From Neelides folsomi (Eukaryota; Arthropoda; Collembola; Neelipleona; Neelidae), in NCBI GenBank assembly GCA_034687125.1, contig JAQGBZ010000009.1, forward strand, positions 496,001-560,000: a stretch of DNA of 64,000 nucleotides, read 5' to 3'. The notes under the pieces are model-generated. The model worked only from the letters and a program-made list of their open reading frames with translations. It had not been told where the DNA came from and did not search any database. The position numbers and the translations under genes are program-made. Of the stretch, positions 51,904 to 62,449 are shown in pieces (the first letter of the stretch is position 1; each line of letters opens with the position of its first letter).

Positions 51904-54900
51904 ATGAAACTTCTAAAGCCTGAATGGGTCAACCATGAAGGTAATTATAAAAATTTATTACTCCATTTAGCCACTCTTGGATCAAACTAACTTTTTAAAT
52001 GCCCTTTGAAGGAAATCCGATATTTGCCATTGACATTCATCCCGATGATACAAGATTCGCTACGGGTGGACAAGGTGAAAAATCGAAATCTTAATATTGT
52101 CTGGATGAGACCGTTTAATTTTGATTTTATTAAATTTTAAGGGAATGATTCCCTCGGGCGGATCGTTATTTGGAACATGGTTCCAATCCTCAAGCAAGAT
52201 GCAGTCAGAGATGACAAAATTCCAAAAATATTATGCCAAATGGATCATCACAATGGTAATGATTTAAAATATCCGGAATAAACACATTATTATAATGATG
52301 AATTTTGAAATAGTGTAATAAAATTAATAATAAAATTGAGATTGGATCTAAATTTTCTCTCAATGAATTTCTTTTCCAGCATGTGTGAATTGCCTACGAT
52401 GGAGTCATTCAGGATTGTATTTGGCGTCAGGAGGAGACGACAAAATCATCATAATTTGGAAATTGGCTTCCAAATCTATTGGTGGCCCGGTCAACAGTGC
52501 CTTTGGGAAAACGAGCTATGAACAATGGAAAAGCGTCTCAACGCTCGTTGGCCATGGTGGAGATGTTTTGGATCTTTCGTGGTCCCCAGGGGACAAATAT
52601 TTAGCCACGGCCTCCGTTGACAATACCGTAATTATTTGGGATGCTCAAGATTTCCCTCAGCGAATCACAGTTCTCAAAGGTAAATTTGGAATAAGAGGAA
52701 CTTAAATGGAAAACAGTTTAATTGGGCAGAATTTAATTAAATGAATCGCTAATGTGAATTGTAATTTATTTAGGCCATACAAGTTTTGTCAAAGGAGTCA
52801 CATGGGATCCTGTGAGCAAGTTCCTTGCAACCCAATCTGATGACAAGTCTTTAAAGATTTGGAAAACCTATGATTGGTCCCTTGAAGCAGACATCAAAGA
52901 TCCGTTCATAGAGGTCAATTTCAATTAATGTTAATTGACCAATGTTTTAACGTTTTTATATTTTTAGTGCGGGGGGACAACGACAGTATTAAGATTAAAT
53001 TGGTCTCCCGATGGATCCTATCTTGTGTCTGCCCATGCGATGAACGGCGGAGGTCCAACGGCTCAAATTATCGATAGGAGTCAATGGAGCATTGACAAGG
53101 ATTTCGTTGGACATCGAAAAGCCGTCGTTTGTGTGGTAAATTTTTAAAGGAATATTATGAGTTTGAAGAATTGAATTATTTAATTAAAATTGTCCAAATC
53201 GAAAACCTTAATGCCCCCAAAGAATTAATGAACAAGGGAAATAAAATCGATTTGTCAATTTTAGCGATTCAGTCCGAGTCCCATTGAGAAGGAAGGAGAT
53301 GGACAAAAATTTTGTATGGTGGCTCTTGGTTCTCGGGACAAGTCAGTTTCGGTCTGGTCGACCTCACTCAAACGCCCAGTTGTTGTTCTCAACGAACTTT
53401 TCAACAACAGCGTCATGGACCTCTCATGGTCCACCTCAGGAAGAATTCTCTTGGCTTGTTCTTGGGACGGCTCTGCAGCCGTGGCAGTATTTGCAGAAAA
53501 AGAAATACTTGGCCAGCCCCTCTCAGCGGAACAAACGGTTTCTTTCTAATCCACTTCAAGCTTTTATTTATGAATTTTAAAGCTCTTTAATTCCTATTTA
53601 ATTCTAATATTCATTTCATATCCGCGTTTCACTCTATACGGCTTATTTGTTAATTAATTAATTTTCTAATCCATCAAGATTTAGAGGAAATTGCAATATT
53701 TTACAAAATAGGAACTATTGTAGCTTCATATTGCCTTTTAATATAATTTGAGAAATGGTGCATTTACTGGTTAATTAAGCCATTAAATAAAAAAAATAAT
53801 TAAAGGAGAATTCTGACTGTCTTTTGGTCTTGTAGCAAAAACTTATCAAAAAATGTTACGGGAACCACATCGTAAATAGCGAGACTCGAGTTATTCAAAA
53901 TGTTGAAGTGCTTCTTGCAATGAAAAGACTCGCAGAGGAAAAGTCGGTAGAAAATGAGGCGAAAAGTGTGGTCAAAAGCTCACCTGAAAAAATGGACGAC
54001 TCTTCGGATAATGTGATCAAGGGCCCAATAGATCGGCAGATTGAGACCCGGACCGCTGACGGGAAGCGTCGGATCACACCAAAGTTCATCGTCCCGGCCC
54101 ATGAGGAATTGGCCATCGGCGATTCTCCAACGTATGGTTTTTTTTTACTCTTGTGCTTGGTATTTTGTTTGGAAAAGGGCAAAAGTGCAAAAGCACCCTT
54201 CCCTCGTTTTCACCAAACTCAAACGTGCTAGCAAGGCAATGCAATGATTGGAAAATGCTTAAAGACGTTTGGGGATAATGCCAGAACGAATGGGCGGTTG
54301 ATTCACATTTTATGATTTTTTTAATCTCCTTTTTAGTCCTTAAATACATTTACCTATACCCTGATTTATATTTCTTGAAACTCAATTTATTCACTACTTT
54401 TATTATTTTTACACGTATAAACAAAAAATATAATTATTTCCCCAATTCCTTAACAATAACCGAAATAGCAAAAATACAAAATTGAAAAATGGACATTTAT
54501 TAGGTTAATTGTACATGATTATTACAAATACAGAATGTATGTTTGTTGAAAATTTTAATGATCAACTTTCTTCAACTAGTTAAGATTATAATGTTTTTTT
54601 TTCTTTTAGAAAATCCACAGGAGTATTCGAAAAAAGTAAAGAGGTCAACGATGGGGGAGCGAATATGCGAGATAAAATGGTGTCAGGTCGAGAGGAAGCC
54701 CTACTCAATGACAAAGACGTGTCGACTAGTTCCAAAGGGGGAAATGAAGAGCAAGCGTTGAGGGAGAAAACACCGGTTGACCAACTACCGTCGGAAGTGA
54801 CCTCGGAGAAGAATTTGGAAAATCGGGATGAAGTTCCTACGTCTTCCGCCCGTGCTAATGGGATTACCCCGGAAGAGAACGAAAGGAATGCCCGGGTTCT

Positions 54901-56738
54901 TGAGAACGGAGAAGCCACACTGGAAGAAGTTCCAAGGAATAAAGAGAAAAAACTCGGTCGCCCTCGTGATCCTGATAAAATTCTTAAGAGGAAAAAAGGT
55001 GTAGACGATGAAGACATTCGCATTGTGACCAATCCGGCAAAGAAGATTAAATCTGACAGCCCTCGTGTTCCTATTGAGCCTGAGTCTTCCATCAAAGCCT
55101 CATCTTCAACTCCTGTGACGACAACGGATGAAAATCTACTTCCGCCTCTATCTGTCAAATCGGTCATTATGAATAGGGTATTTTAACCATAAATTAATTA
55201 CCAATTAAATTGTAATTAATACCAACATGTAATTCAATTAATATTAATTTTGTTATTTAACAAAATTTAATTTCAAAATGGTTAAGCATTGTTAATTCTT
55301 AGAATCAATTTTTTCAAGGTGAGCAATGGACGATTTGGACATTACGTTCTTGAAGTTGAGAACGGGGCAGTTGTTGGAAACGGGACAGGATATCGTCTAA
55401 CATGTCGACATGATCCTGCGTTCCTCAACGGCCTCACCTGGGACATGTGGACCGATGCTCCGATCTGCGGATTGTCCGGTGACAGCGGACGAATCGTGGT
55501 GATTTGTGCAGATGAAACTATTCACCTGTTTGACCTCAAGGGCCGCTACGCTTTCCCTCCCATTCTCCTCCCGGCCTACCCTGCCCGATATGCTCACATT
55601 GGACAGTTCTTCTGTATTGTAACGGTTCGAGCAGATCTCAAAGTATTCGATGTCCACGGGATGAAAAATGTCCTTCCAGCCCCAACCATCTCAATACTTC
55701 CGCTACTCAATCGAGCCTCGGCGTACACAGGTAAGGTTTTTTTTATTTGACTCTTTGACTTTGAAACTTTAAATATAATTATAAATCTAACGTTAAATCC
55801 TTAAATCTAAAATATTAATTAAACTTGGATCCTAATAGGCAAACCGGCTAAATTAGTTCAATTGAGTATGATCGCTTCAGGAAGTCCTCTAGTCTACATC
55901 TCTGATGGGAGAACTTACGTTTTTGATTTCAATCTCGTGTCATGGTATTTACATTTATTTTCAATTCGATTTCTTCTATTCATTTAATTGCATTATTTTG
56001 AAAAATACTTTAACTTTTGATTTAGGCTAATGGTTCAAGACCATTTTGGGAAAGTTACATCTCCTATGTGCCTTCGTTTCAATGATACCAAGAGTGGACT
56101 TCCAAAGATCCTCGACGCCAAGCGTGGAAAGAAAGATCCTCTTTTTCTCATTACTTACATGAAGTTCGAACTGGCTGTGGCCCAACAGCTGAAAAAGAGC
56201 GAAGACGTTCGTCAGTGGCTCATCACTCTTGCCTCAACTATGGCAGAACTTGGTGAATTTTTATCCGTTTAAAATATAATTTAATAAATGACAATATATT
56301 AAATAATCAAAAATATTTATTCAATAGCATTTATTGGAAAATGTTATAATAATTCAAGTATTATAAATTGAGTCAATTTTGCCTTACTTAACTCAAATAA
56401 TAGTAAATTAATCAATTCTAATTGAAATTTTCAGATTTGAAGGAGGAACTCAATGTTCTCTGTGATGATCTTTTAGGACCTACCCATTCAACTGCATTGC
56501 TCAATACCTCATGGAATCCTTTTTGTGTGGTGAGTAGCATTTAATTAATTAATTAAATGTGGGGAACTATTAATGGTAATATTATTTAATAATAAAGGGT
56601 GTCTCGAAGAGGAAAGTCCTTCGACAGATCTTAACCTCTCTGATTGAGAACCTCAAATGGCAAGATTTCTATTTTGAATATGACGGAAGGTTGAAGAAAG
56701 TCGAGGCAGAGGTTCCACCTCCATTCACCTCCGATTGA
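51904..56738 (+). CDS. HIRA: Histone H3.3 chaperone HIRA
   Basis: Fourteen exons: 51904-51940, 52012-52074, 52142-52255, 52380-52679, 52774-52913, 52968-53135, 53265-53537, 53836-54131, 54610-55177, 55319-55730, 55839-55944, 56026-56252, 56435-56529 and 56598-56738. All are in phase, giving 979 aa (human 1,017). HIRA deposits H3.3-H4 independently of replication with UBN1, CABIN1 and ASF1. The start [20 protein letters not shown] is nearly that of human HIRA. Seven WD40 repeats fill residues 1-360 ([42 protein letters not shown]). The ASF1-binding B domain is at about 427-448 ([18 protein letters not shown]). An acidic/basic linker follows with [14 protein letters not shown]. The conserved C-terminal Hira domain spans about 655-979. 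Exon 7 ends in a weak donor (ACG-GTTTCT). Confidence 0.95.
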
Positions 56739-57315
56739 CCCTCACGGAGAATACAAAAGTGATACTGTTTTTAAGGCACACCCGTTATTAGGAAACAACC
56801 ACTATAAAAATTAAATCCTCAGTATTTTTAATTTTTTCGTTTTAATACTTTAAATAACCAAATGTACAATTAATGTTAGAAATAATTTAAAATACCTGTA
56901 ATGAACACATCACTTGTGAGGAAAATCACTTGAGTTAATTATAAGATAAATTGTTTCATTTCCAATCGTATTAATTCGCCAAAATGTTATTAAATATACT
57001 TAACCTTATTTATCTTTAATATTAATAAGTTTTTATACATCTGACCTTTAAAATTGAAACTAGGTATGTATTTGTACGTTTCCTCGTCGTATATCCTGCC
57101 ACTGTGGCTGACAAATTATGTAAACTTATATTTAAAGTAGCTAATTAAATTTAATAATAATTAGAGAACCGGAAGAATTGTAATTATAATGAATAAAGTG
57201 ATTTTAATATATAATCAAAAGCACATTTATCACATCTAGGTGTAAATTGATCAATTGGAATGGATTAAGATTTAACATAAAAAAATATGTTGAGATTGGC
57301 TGAATTAAACAATAA
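56739..57315. other. HIRA-ORC2 convergent 3' region
   Basis: 577 nt of AT-rich sequence between the two stop codons, which should hold both 3' UTRs. No other gene was seen. A plus-strand AATAAA near 57191 is late but possible for HIRA. Confidence 0.55.
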
Positions 57316-59748
57316 TTAATTAATGGTCTCAATTACTTCTCTTAAGAATTCTCGATCAATCTCAATGAGCATTCGTGGTTTGGCGGCTGTTCCGCTATTC
57401 ACAATGATGTCATGATCAAGGAATTCGTTGAGATGTCCCCGGACTCCGTTTTCATTCGTAGCTATGAATTTCTTTTTACACTCCACGACGATGTCACGGA
57501 ACTCGATGGGTCCTTTATCTCCTTGTTCTTCCTTCTTGAGTTGAAGCGTGGCAAGGACTTTGAATGCCTTCTTGGCATTTTCCGTCAGGGAGATGAGGAC
57601 AGATTGGAGCGAGGCTTTGGAAGCAAAAGCGTCTTCTTCCTTCGTTCCTTTGGGATCCTTCATCTCCAACTCTTTCTTTGTGTAGTATTCGAACGTCGTG
57701 GCATCGACCCAGACAAAGTTGAACATTTCGCTCATTCGGGCATCCAGCCCTAAAATCAAATCAAAACAATTAGAATTGAACTGAATCTATCTTCTAAAAA
57801 TTAAATCAATCTTCAATTTCTTAATTAATCAATTAATTACTCACCGAGATATCCATTGATATTTTCCGTGGTGGCGATGATATTGATGAAATTCAATTGA
57901 ACGAGGATGGAGAGAGCTTGAGTTAAATCGGGGTGTTTGATGGCCAAATAGTCAAAATTGAAAATGAGGATGAAAATCTTTTCCATGTCTTGGAAATCTT
58001 TGTAGGATTTGTAAATGTCTCTGATAAATACAAATATAACAATTTTATATAAATTCTCATGTAAAATTCATTTTGAGCCAAATGATATTAATTAAAATAA
58101 TTACTCAGCAAATGATCCGACTCGACTTTCGACTGTTGAATTCGGCTTCGTTTTCTCGTTCTCTGACTCATTTTCGGTATCTTCCATCTGATCTTCATTT
58201 ATTTCCATAATTACTCTTTTAATTCGAGTAAGGAACTGAAAAAATAAATTTAGGATAAACAATGTAAAAAATGACAAGGTTTAATTAAACTATAAAGAAT
58301 GATATTCAAATCAACGACTCAAAAATGATTCCTTACTTGTTTTCCGTTGATTCTGGGGTAAAGACCGTTGACTATGAATCTGTGATCGAATTCTAAATCT
58401 TCTTTTAGCATATTCATCACTTTAATCTTAGATCCAAATCCGTGAAGCATGACGGAAAATCCTTCGCTATAAGTACAACAATGAGAAATTAAATACAATT
58501 GACAAATTGGCAAATAATTCATGTTATTAAACAATAATTATTATATAATTATATTACCCAAGTAAAAAATGTATACGGTTAAATTGTTTCTTAATTTCAT
58601 CAAGTCTCTTTGATTTCCCTTCTTCGTGGTCTTCATCGTCTGAACAAGGTCTCATGTTGTGATCACTTTTGGAAACAATCCGAGGTCGATTTCTGGAAGG
58701 ACTTGTTTCATTTCCGCCTTCCATCTTCCTCTTCCCTTGAATTCTTCGTCTGGTGGTGAAGAAAACTTCTTGGCTTTTGCAATATTCGGAAGGACCGGGC
58801 TGGGTGCCACTTCTCGCCCGTCGAACCAATTTCTTAAAATCCTCAGGAATTGTGACTTCTGAATATGTCTCCTCGTCTGACATCGAATCGAACTTTCTGG
58901 CAGCGAGTACGGATTGAAAGTTTCCCCTGGGAGCTTTATGCTCAACCTCTGTGGTAGGGGCTTCGTGTTCGACCTCGGTGGTGGATGCAATGAATTTGAC
59001 CTCTGTGGTAGGGACTTCAGATTCAGCAACTGTGGTTGATGGTTGTGATTCAACCGCTGTGGTGGCCACTTCGGATTCAACAACTATTTCCGAGCTTTTG
59101 GATTCGACCTCTTTGGCTGGGACTTGAGAATCATCCTCTGTGGTGGCGGCTTCAGATTCATCCTCTGTGGTGGCGGCTTCGGATTCATCCTCGGTGGTGG
59201 CGGCATCGGATTCGTCCTCTGTAGTACGATTGCCAAATTCATCTTCATCTGAATCAATGTCCGCTTCTTGATTCGGATCTTTGTCCTTTTGGGCCTTTTT
59301 AACCTTCTTGCCGTTTCCTTCAGCCATTTGATCTAATTTCTAAAATAATATTTAATTCAATTAGTAAAATTTAACTCTATTGGAGTGGCGTGGCAATTGC
59401 CAATATCTAAACATTATGTCTTTTCTTCACTCCCAATCCAACCCAATTCTGCATAAAACTTAATTTGAATAAAAGGAGAAGTTAAAATTTTCTTCAGATA
59501 TACCGCAAAAACGTTTATAAAATATAATTTATTGGTAAAATATAATTGTTAATTGGCTTACAAAGTGATAATTAAACGGAATTTGAATTTAATTGTTTCA
59601 CCTTAAATTTGCCAAGAGTTCGCAATCTTTGTAAATTGTTGGCGACGGAGTTTTTTATCGCGTTGCAGCAGGTGAATACGTTTTCTGCTACTGAAGGCAT
59701 ATTTGGTAAGTTGCGAGTGTTTGTCAAAGTGGAATAGGGAAGTTGCAT
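57316..59748 (-). CDS. ORC2: Origin recognition complex subunit 2
   Basis: Exons on the minus strand: 59748-59602 (possible N-terminal extension), 59339-58558, 58466-58337, 58235-58105, 58020-57845 and 57752-57316. From ATG 59327 the protein is 547 aa; with the upstream exon 600 (human 577). ORC2 binds DNA with ORC1-6 to license origins. The N-terminal third is acidic, with imperfect TTEDESEAA repeats. The AAA+-like core has FSVMLHGFGSKIKVMNML and HRFIVNGLYPRING, matching human FNLLLYGLGSK and VVINGFFPG. A winged helix closes the C-terminus (SLTENAKKAFKVLATLQLKK, GVRGHLNEFLDHDIIV). The core order fits ORC2, which lacks classic Walker motifs. THOC7 starts divergently about 480 nt away. Confidence 0.9.
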
Positions 59749-60225
59749 GGAGAGTGTGCCGGTCCTGCGATTCAATTTATCCCATCCAATCCATTCACTT
59801 TACACCAAGGTTTAAATCTCCTTCTCTTCTGCAAGCAAATCGCAAATCAAATCTGCAATTCTGCAAATAAAAAGTAAGTTTAAAATTAAAGTCTAATTTA
59901 AACACTTTAACTCTTCGTCTTAATTATTATCTTGACGATTATTAACATATTAACATCGTCTCTAAGCTCGATTCTTCTTTCTTTCTTTTTATTAGCCTGA
60001 TTTATAATATTAACTTGATTTTATAATCCGGATTTAGCATCGAGACAAACGGACGACGCTAACTTACGTTTCGCTGTCATATTAAACTTTTAAGGTAAAT
60101 CTTAATGACATTCAACTAAACGTTTTAAAACCCAACTTATTGCTCCATATTTTATAACAAAATTATAAAAGTAACAATACTTTAAATCTAATTTTGATTA
60201 ATTATTATTGAGATTAGGCTTGAAC
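59749..60225. promoter_or_regulatory. Candidate bidirectional promoter, ORC2 / THOC7
   Basis: 477 nt between the outermost ORC2 start and the THOC7 start codon, with the genes divergent. The segment is AT-rich, with no TATA box or initiator I can place with confidence and no other gene. Confidence 0.5.
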
Positions 60226-61290
60226 ATGGCTGGACCTCTTGATAGCCACGTGTTGGGTGAGTTATTTACTCAATTATATTTAAATGATATTGACGTCTTG
60301 ACCAACTTAATGTTAATTTCACATGTACACTTAATTGTATTAAGAATTTACTTGCAATTTGTAAATTTAAATCACATCTTTATTTCCTTTATAGATGAAG
60401 TTGTTAAAAAGCGTCTTCTCAATGACGGCGACGGCGTTGGGGATGACAAAAGATTCGCGCAACTTATTAAGGACTTTCATGACCTTATGAGTAATCCCAT
60501 TGTAACGGAAGATTGGTAATTAAAAATATTCAAAGATTAATTATTATTGCTAGGAAGAAATTACTTTTTTCAAATATGTTTATTGAAATATGGATTGGAA
60601 ATTAATTAACTTGATTTCATCTAGCGCTGCATTGCTGGATCGAATCAAGGCAGGGATTGAGCAAGTGAAGCACAATGCGATTAGAGACTTTGTCGCCGTG
60701 GATCTGAACGAGGATACTTCAGATCGATTCCTCGAAGTGCGGGAACAAATAACAACGAACATTGCTGAAACTCAAGAGGAGATCGTGGAGTTGAAAGTCC
60801 ATTTAGCCGAAGCACAAAAACAGCGGAAATACTCTGCCGAGTACGACACACTTGCCAGACTCATTGACACCCAACCAGACAGAGTTGAGACGGAAAATCG
60901 TCTCAAGAAACTCTCAGCAGACACTGAGTCTTACACGGTAACATTTTTAACCCATATGTTATAATTATTACCTTTGAATTGATTAAATATTTAATTAATT
61001 ATTATATATGGTCATCATTCACTAATGTCTTAATTGAGCAAATTTTGTTTAAAATTCTTTTCTTCGTATAACAGAAGATGAAGAAATGCTTGGAAAAGAA
61101 TTACAAGATGCGAGAACATACCATGCATTTGGTGAGGCCTGTGGTGGAGAGCTTGCAGAATTTCGTCACCGAAATGGCCAACCCTTCCTCCACAATTTCG
61201 CAAAAGAACCGCGAGCGAGAAAACTATTCAGATTTGTCTGAAAGTGGAGAAGACGACGGATCAGCTCCAGCGTCTAAACCTAATCCTTAG
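60226..61290 (+). CDS. THOC7: THO complex subunit 7
   Basis: Four exons: 60226-60256, 60395-60515, 60625-60937 and 61075-61290, in phase, giving 226 aa (human 204). THOC7 is a coiled-coil subunit of THO/TREX, which couples transcription to mRNA packaging and export. The N-terminal signature DEVVKKRLLNDGDGVGDDKR matches human DDEVIRKRLLIDGDGAGDDRR. A long helical region follows, with EYDTLARLIDTQPDRVETEN (human EYDALAKVIQHHPDRHETLK). The C-terminus is a Ser/acidic tail (SDLSESGEDDGSAPASKPNP). The first exon has only ten codons plus one base. The gene converges on UBTD, 311 nt between the stops. Confidence 0.94.
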
Positions 61291-61410
61291 ACTTACAATT
61301 AGACAATATTGTTTATTTACCCCAATTCATTGATTGTTTTCTCAATCCAGTCTCAATGAATTACCCCAAGTACAAGTACAAATACATTATCATGAATGAT
61401 ATCCTAAATG

Positions 61411-61416
61411 AATAAA
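61411..61416 (+). promoter_or_regulatory. Poly(A) signal AATAAA of THOC7
   Basis: AATAAA 121 nt downstream of the THOC7 stop codon, same strand. Confidence 0.55.
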
Positions 61417-61544
61417 AACATCATTTTTGTACCGTTAATTAATTATGTTTTTAAATATGACCGAAATGTTAAGATGAGGTTTAAAAATGAGCTTATCATT
61501 TAAAATGAGGTTTACAAAGGAGCAGATTAAAACACTTAGATTTG

Positions 61545-61550
61545 TTTATT
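61545..61550 (-). promoter_or_regulatory. Poly(A) signal of UBTD
   Basis: TTTATT on the plus strand is AATAAA for the UBTD transcript, 52 nt beyond its stop codon. Confidence 0.55.
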
Positions 61551-61601
61551 GAATTTTTGTTGTGGTCGCCGTGGTATTATTGAAGTAGGGATCGCGATAA
61601 T

Positions 61602-62449
61602 TCATTCGAGTGGATTTGGATACACGACCTGAATCACGTGTCCAGGAGGGATTGCGAGGTCGGAGATGCGGGTGCCGTCTGGGAGGAGTCGTCCCCCGTA
61701 GAACCATCTTTGTCCCCCGGGGGTAGTAAGTGCCAGTCGAGCTTTGGCCATGGCCACTGAGTCGGAGGGTCGAACTCGGAGGGTCGTTTCTCTCCCTGCA
61801 GCTGTGAGTCGGAGTCGGAGGGTAACCGAGAAACCGTCATCTGAGAGATTCGGGCTGGGCGGAAGAGCTGGCGAGCTTTCCCCCTCACATAGATTCGTTG
61901 GCTTGGATAGGCAGTAAAAGGGGACGTGGTAACGATTGCCCAATTCATCATACGCCTCACTCAAACTCCCTTCAAGGAATCAAATTAAAATTAATGTAAT
62001 TAATTAATGTTACATTTATATAATTTGATTGATTGTCCAATTAATTACCTTGTGGTATGTAAACATTGGCGCCATCAATGATGGCTTGTGCGAGATCATT
62101 GTCTCCTGATTCATAAGCATTTGTTGCTGCCCTCAGTGCATCCCAAATCTCCTTCCTTCCGTCATAGGCCGATGCTGTGTCCCAAAACTCGTCTCTTTTG
62201 CTCGTAAGCTGCCCGATGGTCATGGGAACTTCTGATCGCCACTTCGCCGCTGCTTCGACCTTCAACCGCTGAGTTTTCACGGCTGTATTGGTTCATTATT
62301 AAATTAGCAAATGAAAAGAATTATGAGAATATTTAATTACAATATAGAATTATTTAATTTCGCAATTATCATTTACCTATCCTGCTCTTACCGTAAGGTT
62401 GCGGTTGTTCACTTTGAGTATACCGTGATCTCCGGATGCAATTACCCAT
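61602..62449 (-). CDS. UBTD: Ubiquitin domain-containing protein UBTD1/2
   Basis: Three exons on the minus strand: 62449-62392, 62282-62049 and 61969-61602, GT-AG and in phase, giving 219 aa (human UBTD1 227, UBTD2 234). UBTD proteins associate with UBE2D-type E2 enzymes and are linked to p53/MDM2 and YAP turnover. The start MGNCIRRS matches human UBTD1 (MGNCVGRQ), so Gly2 myristoylation and Cys4 palmitoylation are likely. The DC-UbP N domain has [40 protein letters not shown] and [16 protein letters not shown]. Then comes [20 protein letters not shown] and a C-terminal ubiquitin-like fold (about 140-215, [20 protein letters not shown]). No terminal Gly-Gly is present, so the Ubl is not processed. 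The first exon is only 58 nt, found from its MGNC start and phase match. Confidence 0.94.

Noticed and set aside
54586-55167. 193-codon minus-strand Ser-rich frame
   Set aside because: Antisense to HIRA exon 9, which is supported by phase and by continuity with the B domain and Hira domain.
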